Source: WLND01 sp040398845
Lineage (GTDB): Bacteria > Actinomycetota > Actinomycetes > S36-B12
Assembly (NCBI GenBank): GCA_040398845.1
Contig: JBBATH010000009.1
Location: forward strand, 62,001-126,000
Direction of reading: 5' to 3'
DNA length: 64,000 nt
Shown: positions 35,426 through 45,004 of the stretch, one piece after another
How positions within the stretch are numbered: position 1 is the first letter of the stretch
Layout of the letters: every line of letters starts with the position of its first letter
Position numbers and translations under genes: made by a program
Notes under the pieces: model-generated
Seen by the model: only the letters and a program-made list of their open reading frames with translations
What the model was told of the DNA's origin: nothing
Database searches by the model: none

Positions 35426-38400
35426 TCAGGTCACCTTGATCGCACCCGATGACTTGGCGATCTGATCGGTAGCGTTGTCGGTGAAGCTCACTCGCAGCGA
35501 GTATGAGCCCTTGTCGGTGCTCTTCGGGATTTTGAGGTTGTTCTCTCCCTTGCCGTTCAGGACGTTCACCCTTCCGAGGGTCACCGTCGTCTTCCCGCCC
35601 TTGTAGAGCGTGACAGTCGCGACTCCATCTGGTGAGCCCGGACCAACCGAGATCTTGATCTTGAAATCGTCGGCGGCCTTCACCGACGTCGGAGCTGACA
35701 CGACGACCTCGAGCCGTGCCGGCGGAACCGGCGTCACCGGGACCGCCCCACCATCCGGCATGACGACTGGAGACGTCGACGTCGACGTCGTCACGGAACC
35801 ATTGCTCGTGTTCGTCGTCACCGTGACCGTCACGGGAGTTCCCGCTGGGACGTCGACAATGACACAGCTCGTCTGAGTCGTCGTGCATGTCTGTCCGGAG
35901 TTCGCGCGCGCCGTATAGCTCACCGCCGCGATCTCACCTGCCGCCGTGACGACCGCATTCCACGCGACCGCAACAGAGCCCGCGCCTAAAGTCGCGATGA
36001 CATTCTGGACCGGAGTCACCGGCTCAGGTGGCACTGCCGCCGCTGTCGGGGTTGTGGCAGCGCTCGGAGCCGACGGTGCGCTCGTGACGCCGCCAGACGT
36101 CGCCGTCACCGTCACGGTCACGGTGACCGGCACGCCGTTCGCCATTGACGGGATTGTGCATGTCGTCCCCGACGTCGTACATGTCTGACCGCTGCTTGCT
36201 GTTGCCACGTAGGACACCGCCTGAATCCCGGTCGACGACGAGGCCGAGATCGGGGTCCAGGCAACGGCAACGATGCCTGATCCGCCCAGAGCCAGCACGT
36301 TCGCAGGCGCTGCTACTGCCGCGCCCGATGATCCCCCGCCATTGATGGGGGGTGACGTGAGATTCCCCGGCGGGTTGGCAACCATGGCGAAGACTGGCGT
36401 TCCGTTCCAACCGAGGTTCAGCGCATTCGCCGATCCACCGGTCAAGCCCTGTGGTACCGCGGTGTAGGCGGACATGATGCAAGCCCACTGGCTTACGTAG
36501 CCGCCCGGAATCATGTTGGCAATGGCCTGTAGGTTTGAGTTTGACAGCGTCCAAGTCTGAGCACCTGCAGGCGAGAATCCACCCGTCACCGCGCTTCCGC
36601 CGGTGGTGTTCGCTGGGAGCGCGTACATGGCCTTGACCCCCGTACTCGAGACCCCCTGAAAGACCAACTGAACACCCATTTGGCTGCTCTGGCCATAGGT
36701 GGAGGGGGGATTGGACAGGCTGAAGGTCTTCCCACTCCAAGGGTAAGTGATGCTCCAGCTTCCGTTGATACACCCAATCGCCACCGAGCTATCTGCTGGC
36801 GTGTTCGTCGTGCCGGCGTTGACCGAAGCGGTGATGCACGGGGCGGCGCTAGCCGCGCACAGGCCTACAGATGCGGCTGAAGTAGCTGGGAACCCGGGAA
36901 AGGGTCCCCCTCGCGTGAACTGAGTGTCGCTCAGACCCAGCAGCACGGTCGTCCCAACGTAGTAGGTCGCGCCTCCCGGCCCAGAGCCCGAACAGGAAGA
37001 CCAATCCGCAGCAACCCCGCCGGTGAACGCGGACGCTCCATAGTTGGATGAGGAGTTCGTGGACGCTGAGTTCTCCTGCTGTTGATTGCTGAGAACACAC
37101 GCTGGGTATGTCGACGCATTGCAGTAGGAAGGATATAACTTCATGTTGGTTCCGGACATGCAAAATTGAGTGTCATAGTTGAGGGTCGGAGACATAAACC
37201 GGTTAAGCATCGCCATGACGAGTGACCCGGTCGCGCCCACTTGGTTCGCGAGAACCGCGGGGTCCAGAGCGAGGCCGTTGGCGGACGTAGCGTTATAGGC
37301 CGACAACGGCGTCACGGCCATGCCCGATGCCACCGGCAATGCGGTTGGGGTCACACCGCCGAGGGGATTCGCCGATCCATAGGACGGCACCCAGTAATTG
37401 ACGTTCCCAGCGGTTTGGCTTGCGTTGACCTCGCTTACTGTCCAATTGACCTGCCAAGCGGAGCCGCTTGAGATGCAAATGTTCCTGTTGTTCACCGCCG
37501 TGATGGCCGCCTTGACCCCGTCCTCGACAAGGCTGGTTCCCAACGACATGGCAAAGTAGGAGAGACCCCGACTTGTCGGTGACACGCCTGAACCGCTTGC
37601 GGTGGCCTTCCCTAGGGAATACATGGACAACGCGTAATCCGTCTGCGCTTGGAGGCTCGAGAAGGCAGTGTTGGTGGGGTTGGTGTTGTTTCCGGTGTTC
37701 CCATTCACGTAGGCAGTCTGCTGCCACATTGCTGTGACGCCAGAGGGCCACGGTTCACTTGCGAAGTAGTTCGACGAGGCGCACTGAATTGGCGTCACGC
37801 TGATATCGAGGTCGAACGGAGTCCCGTTAAAGAGGGCAAATGGTGCCGGTGGCGGCACGGGCGGCGGCCCCGTCGATCCCACATCCTCCGCCTTCGCCTT
37901 TCGGGTCGAGCCTCTGGAGACTTCGCGGTTGCTCTTCTTGCTCGCTGGCTTTACGGGCGATGCGAAAGCAATGGCGAACTGACGCACGGCGTAGGGCGCG
38001 AGACTCGCATTGGTGTCCTTATCTTGGTGGACGACGATCTTGAGCCTTTGAGAAAGGAACTTCGCGGGCACCGCGCGAAGCGACGTGGCTACACCCTTGG
38101 GCAACTTCACAGCGAAGCGCTCGACTCCGTCCTTCGACACGGTCCTGGTGGGAAGCTTCACGTCAAAGATGTAGGGCTTTCCCCCCTTCACCTTTTGGTC
38201 CGGAGAGGTGAACTGAACGTCAACGCCCTTTCGCGAAACGAGCACATGACCACCGATCCGATCGGTCTTCGCTCCTTGGTTTCGCGCTGACGTGCGCCAA
38301 GCCGAAACCCTCACGCCGAATCCCAGAACATTGCCCTTGATTGACGGGGCCAGCACGACCGGCAGCCCGGCAACGGACGCTGGCGTGCTCACCTGTCTCA

Positions 38401-38521
38401 CGGCCGCTAGGTTCGAGCGCTGAGCTGGAGCGACAACGAGCCGGTCCACCGTCTCCGCCGTCAGGGGGCGGCCAGATGCCGCTGGAGCCAATGCCACGGA
38501 CGCGATGACGGCCAGAGACAA
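35426..38521 (-). CDS. Large secreted Fn3/Ig-like protein; 5' end possibly disrupted
   Basis: 1031 aa from the first usable in-frame codon (TTG 38521). A hydrophobic signal stretch (LAVIASVALAPAASG) opens it. Then come a Lys/Val-rich domain (to about 200), a Pro-rich link (TGPPPVPPPAP), a long Asn/Ser/Tyr/Cys-rich unique domain (about 225-690), two Fn3 domains each bearing GQTCTT..TxC.I cysteine pairs, and a C-terminal Ig-like domain. A better start, ATG 38587 with GAAGGG seven bases upstream, lies in the same frame but meets TAA (38566-38564) after seven codons; the codons after it encode the Arg-rich n-region (KFWRGRGPWR) a signal peptide needs. No cell-wall anchor motif seen. Confidence 0.7.
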   Translation of the reverse strand: MSLAVIASVALAPAASGRPLTAETVDRLVVAPAQRSNLAAVRQVSTPASVAGLPVVLAPSIKGNVLGFGVRVSAWRTSARNQGAKTDRIGGHVLVSRKGVDVQFTSPDQKVKGGKPYIFDVKLPTRTVSKDGVERFAVKLPKGVATSLRAVPAKFLSQRLKIVVHQDKDTNASLAPYAVRQFAIAFASPVKPASKKSNREVSRGSTRKAKAEDVGSTGPPPVPPPAPFALFNGTPFDLDISVTPIQCASSNYFASEPWPSGVTAMWQQTAYVNGNTGNNTNPTNTAFSSLQAQTDYALSMYSLGKATASGSGVSPTSRGLSYFAMSLGTSLVEDGVKAAITAVNNRNICISSGSAWQVNWTVSEVNASQTAGNVNYWVPSYGSANPLGGVTPTALPVASGMAVTPLSAYNATSANGLALDPAVLANQVGATGSLVMAMLNRFMSPTLNYDTQFCMSGTNMKLYPSYCNASTYPACVLSNQQQENSASTNSSSNYGASAFTGGVAADWSSCSGSGPGGATYYVGTTVLLGLSDTQFTRGGPFPGFPATSAASVGLCAASAAPCITASVNAGTTNTPADSSVAIGCINGSWSITYPWSGKTFSLSNPPSTYGQSSQMGVQLVFQGVSSTGVKAMYALPANTTGGSAVTGGFSPAGAQTWTLSNSNLQAIANMIPGGYVSQWACIMSAYTAVPQGLTGGSANALNLGWNGTPVFAMVANPPGNLTSPPINGGGSSGAAVAAPANVLALGGSGIVAVAWTPISASSSTGIQAVSYVATASSGQTCTTSGTTCTIPSMANGVPVTVTVTVTATSGGVTSAPSAPSAATTPTAAAVPPEPVTPVQNVIATLGAGSVAVAWNAVVTAAGEIAAVSYTARANSGQTCTTTQTSCVIVDVPAGTPVTVTVTTNTSNGSVTTSTSTSPVVMPDGGAVPVTPVPPARLEVVVSAPTSVKAADDFKIKISVGPGSPDGVATVTLYKGGKTTVTLGRVNVLNGKGENNLKIPKSTDKGSYSLRVSFTDNATDQIAKSSGAIKVT

Positions 38522-38605
38522 CAGTGTGCGCCAGGGTCCCCGTCCCCGCCAGAATTTGCTGGATTACATTGAACCGACTGCCTTCATCGTTGATCCCTTC
38601 GACAC

Positions 38606-40527
38606 TCAAGAGTTGGCGAGGACGTAGTAGGACTTCTTGCCCTTCCGCACCCGCACCACGAATGCGTTCGCACGCGTGAAGGTGAGCGGTGCAAGCGTGA
38701 TCTGGCCCTTCGAGTTCGACTTCGCACTCCCGAACGACTTCCAGGACGAGCCGACCTTCACCTCGGCCTTCAGCCGCGTCTTTTTCGGCACGCCGCTCAA
38801 TCGAAGCTTCGTCGGTTGGTTCACCGTCACCGACACGTTCCTGGCGGCGTTGACCGAGCGAGCCGCCTTCGTCAACGGAGCCAGTCGGACACCGGGCGGA
38901 TTCGAGGAGGTCGGCTCGTACACCCCGCCCCCGAGCGAACTGCCGGGCCGAAGGTAGACGAACGCATTGGCGAGCGTGCCCGTCGAACCCCCGCAGCTGA
39001 CGGCGACCGCAACCGCGCCGGTCGTCGCCGATGCTGGAGTGCGCGCGATGATCGTCGTGCTCGAGGAGACGGTGACTCCGGCGGCGGCGAGCCCTCCGAT
39101 GGCGACGGTCTCCGAACCGGTGAAGCCGGATCCGTAGATGGCGATTGTCGTGCCGCCGGTCGTCCACCCTGACGACGGTGAAATAGAGGTCACCCGCGGG
39201 ACTTCCGGCACCGTGATGGCGAGGGTCTGGGTTGCCGAGGTAAGCCCGGTCGAGGTGAACGTGAGCGTGTACGTGCCTGCGCCACCGGTAATCGCGAGAT
39301 TGCTGAATGCGGCGACACCGGCCACTGCTCCGACACTCGCCGTGCCTGAAAGGGCGCCGCCAACGCTGACCGTCGCCGTGACCGTCGCCGTGCTCGCCAT
39401 GGTGATGTTGCCCGCAGCGTCCATCACGGACACCCTGGGCTGGGTCGCGAAGACGGCACCGGAGAGCGACGGCGAGGCACTTGTCACGATGCCGAGTTTC
39501 GACACTGCACCAATCGACGGTGTCACCACCGTCGCAGTGCTCGTCAGTCCCGTCGAGGAAAACGTAAGTGTGTATGCAGTGCCGACGGTTCCGGTTACGC
39601 CGAGGTTCGTGAAGGTCGCATGGCCGGCGACGGATGTGGCTGTCGTCGTGCCGACAAGGGTCGCACCGCTGCTCACGGTCGCGGTGACAACAGCGGTGGA
39701 AGCCGTGATTCGACTGCCGCTCGAGTCGACCACGGAGACCGTGGGCTGAGTGGTGAATGCACTACCGCTTGCAAAGCCGACCGGAGCCGTGGCAAGCGCA
39801 AGCGCCGATGCCGCGCCGATGCCGCGCCGATTATCGTGATCGACTGACTCGCCACCGTGAGCGACCCGGACGTGAAGGTGAGCGTATAGGTCGAACCCGC
39901 GGTTCCGGTGAGGCCAAGGCTCGCGAAGGTAGCAACTCCCGCAACGGCCGCGACCGTGGTCGTGCCGATCTCGACTGCACCAAGGCTCGCAATCGCCGTG
40001 ACCGAGGCAGTACTGCTCGTAACCCGACTCCCACCGGCATCACGGATCTCAACCACCGGCTGGGTGGTAAACCCCGCCCCGGAGACAGCCCCTGCCGCGT
40101 CCGTCGTGATGGCAAGTTTGCTCGCTGATCCGGCGGCGGCGACCGTAACTGCTTGAGTTGCCACATCGTAGGTGCCGGAGAAATACGTGACGGTGTAGGT
40201 CGCGCCCACGGTTCCGATGATGCCGAGGCCCGAGAAGGTTGCCACGCCCGAGACCGCAGACACGCTGGGCGTGCCGATCAGGGACGCGCTCCCGCTCACC
40301 GTGGCGTACACCGTTGCGGTGGCGGACGTATCAGTCACGCCACTGGAATCTTGCAGGGCCACCACCGGCTGAGTCGTGAATACCGCCCCAGAGGTAAGGG
40401 TCACCGCGGAGGCGGGTGTCGTCAACGTCAGATGATCGACCACCGCCCAAGCGCTCGACATGTATGCGATTCCACCTGCGGCAATGAGCACCGCAGCAAC
40501 CGCGCACGCGATCAAGCGCCGACTCAC
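38606..40527 (-). pseudogene. Secreted protein with four Ig-like modules and a TIG domain, frameshifted
   Basis: GTG 40527 has GGAGG (40536-40532) four to five bases upstream and encodes a clear signal peptide (MSRRLIACAVAAVLIAAGG... AWA). Two ~100-aa modules follow, each with a TTQP.V...D..G core and a GVATF..LG.TGT strand. At 39831-39802 an 11-bp tandem repeat shifts the frame: translation ends at 39673 after 284 aa. With one copy removed, the frame continues through modules three and four, an IPT/TIG domain (ISPSSGWTTGGTTIAIYGSGF) and a C-terminal tail (KGKKSYYVLANS), 636 aa in all. It may be a phase-variable or decayed gene, or a sequencing/assembly error. Confidence 0.75.
39802..39831 (-). 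repeat. 11-bp tandem repeat, 2.7 copies, causing a frameshift
   Basis: Unit GATGCCGCGCC (plus strand) repeats without mismatch across 30 bp. Deleting one unit joins IIGAAS to ALALATAPVGF, restoring the module pattern seen in the neighbouring repeats, so the ancestral or 'on' state has 1.7 copies. Confidence 0.9.
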
Positions 40528-40579
40528 AAGACCTCCAAGGATACCAGCGCCTGAAACTCCAGCGGCCCCGTTGGCCATA

Positions 40580-40609
40580 CGGGATATGAATAATAACCCA
40601 CGAATCCCG
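40580..40609. promoter_or_regulatory. CGGGAT/ATCCCG dyad around an AT-rich patch upstream of the frameshifted gene
   Basis: Six-base arms at 40580-40585 and 40604-40609 flank 18 bases that include ATGAATAATAA, the most AT-rich stretch nearby, 53-82 bases before GTG 40527. It may mark a promoter/operator; no clear -35/-10 pair is seen. Confidence 0.25.
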
Positions 40610-40667
40610 AAACCGGTATCGATCGCCGCAGGACAACTCCCTCAGCGACCGCCGTGCTCCTTGCGGG

Positions 40668-41177
40668 TCAGGGACCCCATGCCTCAGCGAGCATCACCCT
40701 GGTGTCTTGGAGCAGTTGCGGGATGGTCTTCGTCGCCCCAATGATGGGCAAGAAGTTGGTGTCGCCGCCCCAGCGCGGCACCACATGCTGGTGCAGATGC
40801 CCGGCGATGCCTGCGCCCGCTACCGAGCCCTGGTTCATTCCAATGTTGAACCCTTGGGCGCCCGACACGTTGCGAAGAACCGTCATTGCTCGCTGCGTGA
40901 ACGAGCCGAGTTCGACGACCTCGTCGAGGGTGAGGTCGGGGTAGTCCGCGACGTGGCGAACTGGGCACACCATGAGATGGCCCGAGTTGTAGGGGAACAG
41001 GTTCAGGATCGCAAACACGTGTGTTCCCCGCGCCACGACAAGCGTGTCATCCAAGGGGTCAGACGGCGCCCGGCAGAACGGGCACTCCTCCCCCGCCTCA
41101 GTGTGCTTTGGTCGGCTCTCGCCCTTGAGGTACGACATGCGATGTGGCGTCCAGAGTCGGTCCCATGCTTCGCTCAC
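40668..41177 (-). CDS. HIT-family hydrolase (Ap4A phosphorylase-like)
   Basis: 169 aa histidine-triad protein. The catalytic triad is HLHQHVV at residues 127-133; a CPFC motif (32-35) could bind zinc. Members act on dinucleoside polyphosphates or nucleotidyl-amidates. GTG start two bases after the thrS stop. In actinobacteria this gene normally joins thrS to pgsA; here a 7.5-kb block separates it from pgsA. Confidence 0.92.
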   Translation of the reverse strand: MSEAWDRLWTPHRMSYLKGESRPKHTEAGEECPFCRAPSDPLDDTLVVARGTHVFAILNLFPYNSGHLMVCPVRHVADYPDLTLDEVVELGSFTQRAMTVLRNVSGAQGFNIGMNQGSVAGAGIAGHLHQHVVPRWGGDTNFLPIIGATKTIPQLLQDTRVMLAEAWGP

Positions 41178-41179
41178 GA

Positions 41180-43120
41180 TCAGACCTGCGCGCGCGAATC
41201 GATGGCAGCGATGATCTCAGCGACGGCGTCGTCGATGAGAACACCATTCTTCTGCGTGCCATCGCGGTAGCGGAACGAGACAGCACCAGCCGCAACGTCC
41301 TCGTCTCCCGCAATGAGCATGAATGGCACCTTGCTCTTCTGCGCCGTGCGGATCTTCTTCTGCATCCGGTCGTCCGAAGCGTCGATCTCGATCCTCACCC
41401 CACGGTCGCGTAACCGGCCGGCGACCTGCTCAAGGTAGGGATTGTGCTCGTCGGTGATCGGGATACCGATGACCTGCACGGGGGCGAGCCAAGGAGGGAA
41501 TGCACCCGCGTAGTGCTCGAGCAGCACAGCAAAGAAACGCTCGATCGAGCCAAACAGCGCGCGGTGAATCATGATCGGGCGCTGACGGGTGCCGTCGCCC
41601 GACTGGTACTCTAGGTCGAAGCGTTGCGGCAACTGGAAGTCAACCTGAATCGTCGACATCTGCCAGGTACGTCCGATGGCATCCTTGGCTTGGACCGAGA
41701 CCTTGGGGCCATAGAAGGCCGCACCGCCCTCATCAAGCACGAGTTCGAGGCCTTGCTTCTCGGCCGCGAGTCGCAACGCCTCGGTTGCTTCCGCCCACTC
41801 CTCATCTGTGCCGACACTCTTGATGGGGTCGCGGGTGGAGAGCTCAAGGTAGAAGTCCTCAAGTCCGTAGTCGCGAAGGAGGTTGAGGACGAACGTGAGC
41901 AGGCGGTCGAGCTCGTCGCCCATCTGCTCCTTCGTGCAGTAGATGTGGGCATCATCTTGGGTGAACCCGCGAGCTCGAGTGAGCCCCTGGACGACACCGG
42001 ATTTCTCGTAGCGGTAGACGGTGCCGAACTCGAACAGCCGCATTGGCAGTTCGCGGTACGACCGGCCCCGCGCCGAGTAGATGAGATTATGCATCGGGCA
42101 GTTCATCGGCTTCAGGTAGTAGTCGACCCCCTGCTTTCGCACATGACCTTCGGCGTCGATCTCGGCGTCGAGATGCATCGGCGGATACATGCCCTCGGCG
42201 TACCACTGCAGGTGGCCCGACTGCTCAAAGAGGGCGCCCTTGGTGATGTGCGGGGTGTTGACGAACTCGTAGCCACCCTCCTCGTGCCGACGGCGCGAGT
42301 AGGCCTCCATCACCCGGCGCACCACCCCGCCCTTCGGGTGGAAGACCGCAAGCCCCGACCCGATCTGCTCGGGGAACGAGAAGAGATCGAGTTCGGCGCC
42401 GAGTCGTCGATGGTCGCGGCGCTCGGCCTCCTCGAGGAAGGTGAGGTGCGCCTTGAGCTCGTCCTTGCTGGGCCAGCAGGTGCCATAAATCCGTTGCAGT
42501 GATTCGTTTTTCTGGTCACCTAGCCAGTAAGCCGCCGCCGTCCTCATGAGCTTGAAGGCATTCGGGACGATGTATCGGGTGTCGGGCACATGCGGCCCCC
42601 GGCATAGGTCGCCCCAGCAGCGCTCGCCGGTCTTGGAGTCGATGTTGTCGTAGATGGTGAGCTCAGCTCCGCCCACCTCCATGACATCGGCTCCGCCTTC
42701 ACTGCCGATGAGTCGGAGCTTGAATGGTTCGTCGCGCAATTCAATTGCCGCCGGACCCTCCTCGACAACCCTTCGCGAGAACCGCTGCCCGGATTTCACA
42801 ATCGCGACCATTCGCTTCTCAAGCACCTCGAGATCGCCAGGGGTGAACGGTAGCGCGACATCGAAGTCGTAGTAGAAGCCGTCCTTGATCGGTGGCCCGA
42901 TACCGAGCTTGGCCTCGGGGAAGGTGTCCTGAACCGCTTGGGCCAGCACGTGAGCGGTCGAGTGGCGCACCACCGCGAGACCCTCCGGACTGTGCACCGA
43001 GACCGCCTCGACGACATCGGTGTCGGAGACCACGGACGAGAGATCGCGTAGTTCACCGTTAATGCGCGCCACGACAACGGACTTGTCGCCGCCCACTAGG
43101 TCGAAGGCAGTAGTGGGCAC
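41180..43120 (-). CDS. thrS: Threonyl-tRNA synthetase
   Basis: Class II synthetase, 646 aa. N-terminal TGS domain (to about 62), editing domain with HSTAHVLAQAV and the second metal site CRGPHV, catalytic domain with FEFGTVYRYEKSGVVQGLTRARGFTQDDAH and GDGTRQRPIMIHRALFGSIER, and anticodon domain (VIGIPITDEHNPY). GTG start with AAGGAG six bases upstream. Editing residues present, so serine proofreading is expected. tRNA-Val(CAC) lies on the same strand just upstream. Confidence 0.98.
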   Translation of the reverse strand: MPTTAFDLVGGDKSVVVARINGELRDLSSVVSDTDVVEAVSVHSPEGLAVVRHSTAHVLAQAVQDTFPEAKLGIGPPIKDGFYYDFDVALPFTPGDLEVLEKRMVAIVKSGQRFSRRVVEEGPAAIELRDEPFKLRLIGSEGGADVMEVGGAELTIYDNIDSKTGERCWGDLCRGPHVPDTRYIVPNAFKLMRTAAAYWLGDQKNESLQRIYGTCWPSKDELKAHLTFLEEAERRDHRRLGAELDLFSFPEQIGSGLAVFHPKGGVVRRVMEAYSRRRHEEGGYEFVNTPHITKGALFEQSGHLQWYAEGMYPPMHLDAEIDAEGHVRKQGVDYYLKPMNCPMHNLIYSARGRSYRELPMRLFEFGTVYRYEKSGVVQGLTRARGFTQDDAHIYCTKEQMGDELDRLLTFVLNLLRDYGLEDFYLELSTRDPIKSVGTDEEWAEATEALRLAAEKQGLELVLDEGGAAFYGPKVSVQAKDAIGRTWQMSTIQVDFQLPQRFDLEYQSGDGTRQRPIMIHRALFGSIERFFAVLLEHYAGAFPPWLAPVQVIGIPITDEHNPYLEQVAGRLRDRGVRIEIDASDDRMQKKIRTAQKSKVPFMLIAGDEDVAAGAVSFRYRDGTQKNGVLIDDAVAEIIAAIDSRAQV

Positions 43121-43145
43121 CGGAGTCTCCTTGTTTTGATCTCGT

Positions 43146-43180
43146 GACAGCGACCCTCACACCTCAGGAAGGTCGTTGTC
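43146..43180 (-). terminator. Hairpin between tRNA-Val and thrS
   Basis: GACAACGACC pairs with GGTCGCTGTC (10 bp, one mismatch) around a 15-base loop. It could end the tRNA transcript or attenuate thrS; there is no U-tract, so a simple Rho-independent terminator is doubtful. Confidence 0.3.
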
Positions 43181-43190
43181 CTCGTTCCGG

Positions 43191-43263
<73 letters not shown>

Positions 43264-43419
43264 GGAAGCCCAACCTTACCCCAGCATCGAATCATTCATA
43301 TTTGGACCACCCGCGGGGGGCCATGAGACGCACTCCTCCTGGTTTGCCGCACTGAATGCAGCGCTTTTCGGTGATCTGAAGCTACCGTTAACTCATCTAC
43401 CATCCCAAGGAGATCAAAC

Positions 43420-44934
43420 ATGCGCAATAACCGCCGCTTCGTCGGCACCCTCGCCCGGGCGACCACTGCCTCGGCCCTCCTGCTTGGATCCATCGCAATT
43501 GCCGCGGCCCCAGCCAATGCAACGAGCGCATCGGGCCTCGCCAATGGCTACGTGGGCGTGACACAGTCCATCGCCGTCGCGGATTTCTGCCCCAGCGGAA
43601 ACGTCCAGCTTCAGGCAACGGTGAATGGCAACGTCATCACCTCACCTTCCGCCTCCTCCGATGGAAACGGAAATGCCACCATCCTGTGGACTCCAGCGAG
43701 CGTCGGCTCCGTCACCAATGCTCAGGTGCAGTCGTCACTTATCGGATCCGCCTGCGGCACCATCCCCCTGCCCAACGTCGCAATTTCTCAGGTAGGAACA
43801 AACTCCGTTCTTTCCGCACCCAACTCGGTCACCGTCGGTGTTGCCACCCAGATCACTGTGACGGTTCAGTCGCAGTCGCGTAGCGTTTACGCGCCAACCG
43901 GCAGCGTTGTCGTGAAAGACGCCAATGGCGCCACCGTCACGACGATGGGTCTGACCCCCAACGCTGGAGGCGGCTCCTCGTACGCCTATTGGCGCTGGAC
44001 TCCCAACACCTCGGGAAGCTTCACCTTCCAATCGACGTACTCGGGAGATTCGAACGCGCTCGCCTCGACCTCAGCCCAAGACGTCGTGATAGCAACCACG
44101 AGCGGGGTGCCGATCGCACTCAGTCTCCCACCGACAATGACCGTTGGGGTCCCAACGACTCTCCAGGCGAATGTCTATCCGGCGAACGTCCAAGGCTCGG
44201 TGGGTTTCACCCTGAACGGGGCTCCGATCAGCGCGTCCATCCCGATCGTCAATGGCGTTGCGAAGTACCAATGGACCCCGACCGTCGCTGGAAACGTGAC
44301 GATCGGTGCGAACTACACGACCAACGGCGGTGGCACCGGCTCAACGAGCAACCCTGTGACCATCATCGCTGGGCCGGTCTCGACCGACGTCATCACACTG
44401 ACCCAGCCGGGCTTCGGCACGTGGGCGCCAAACGGCACCTACACGGTGAGTAACGGCACGACGATCAACTTCACGGCATCAACCCTCTCCGGGGCGGCAG
44501 TCACGCTCTCAGAAACCGGGCCGTGCCAGGTGTCGGGCCTCACACTCGTCGTCGATGCATCGAACGCGACCTGCAACATCGTCGCGAGCAGCCCCGGCGG
44601 CAACGGCTACGCGCCGGCGAGGTACAGCTACACCGTGTCGACCGGTCTCGGCCAGCAGACCGCAATCCTCGCAGCGCCGCAGTCGGGCCGCGTCAACGTA
44701 GGTAAGACCCTCACGTTGGAATCCCCGCAGCAGGGAGACACCAACGCCGGTCAGAACATCGTGTGGCGGATCACCAAGGGCAAGGGCAGCATCTGCACCC
44801 TCGGCTTCCCCTCAAGCGGGGCTGTCACCCTGAAAATCAAAAAGCGGGGGCAGTGCAATGCCCGCGGCGATGCACCGGGCGTGCCGAACGTCTGGGCGCC
44901 CTACGTCGTCACCCGCTCGTATCAGGGCAAGTAA
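43420..44934 (+). CDS. Secreted protein with tandem Ig-like domains
   Basis: 504 aa. Classic signal peptide (MRNNRRFVGTLARATTAS..., cleavage after APANA near residue 34). Then about four beta-rich Ig-like modules; two carry the W-x-P-x-x-x-G pattern (LWTPASVGS, YWRWTPNTSGSF, YQWTPTVAGN) typical of Big_3/Big_5-like modules. The last 110 residues contain Cys pairs (GPCQVSG, ATCNIVAS, SICTLG, GQCNARG). AAGGAG six to seven bases before ATG 43420. Single gene; a perfect hairpin ends it. Probably extracellular adhesin or matrix protein; ligand unknown. It lies 2.9 kb from another secreted Ig-like gene. Confidence 0.85.
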   Translation: MRNNRRFVGTLARATTASALLLGSIAIAAAPANATSASGLANGYVGVTQSIAVADFCPSGNVQLQATVNGNVITSPSASSDGNGNATILWTPASVGSVTNAQVQSSLIGSACGTIPLPNVAISQVGTNSVLSAPNSVTVGVATQITVTVQSQSRSVYAPTGSVVVKDANGATVTTMGLTPNAGGGSSYAYWRWTPNTSGSFTFQSTYSGDSNALASTSAQDVVIATTSGVPIALSLPPTMTVGVPTTLQANVYPANVQGSVGFTLNGAPISASIPIVNGVAKYQWTPTVAGNVTIGANYTTNGGGTGSTSNPVTIIAGPVSTDVITLTQPGFGTWAPNGTYTVSNGTTINFTASTLSGAAVTLSETGPCQVSGLTLVVDASNATCNIVASSPGGNGYAPARYSYTVSTGLGQQTAILAAPQSGRVNVGKTLTLESPQQGDTNAGQNIVWRITKGKGSICTLGFPSSGAVTLKIKKRGQCNARGDAPGVPNVWAPYVVTRSYQGK

Positions 44935-44946
44935 CCCCTGACCGAG

Positions 44947-44980
44947 CAGTGGACCCCCTGCCTTGGCAGGGGGTCCACTG
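44947..44980. terminator. Bidirectional terminator hairpin
   Basis: CAGTGGACCCCCTGCC and its exact reverse complement form a 16-bp stem around TT. It sits 12 bases after the Ig-protein stop and 24 bases from the convergent pabC stop, so it can serve both strands. Confidence 0.85.
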
Positions 44981-45004
44981 TCATGTTTGCTGCGCTATGA
45001 GCAT

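Noticed and set aside
38606..39733. Separate gene starting at GTG 39733
   Set aside because: That codon is an internal Val in the third Ig module and no ribosome site or signal peptide precedes it; the module pattern shows one frameshifted gene.
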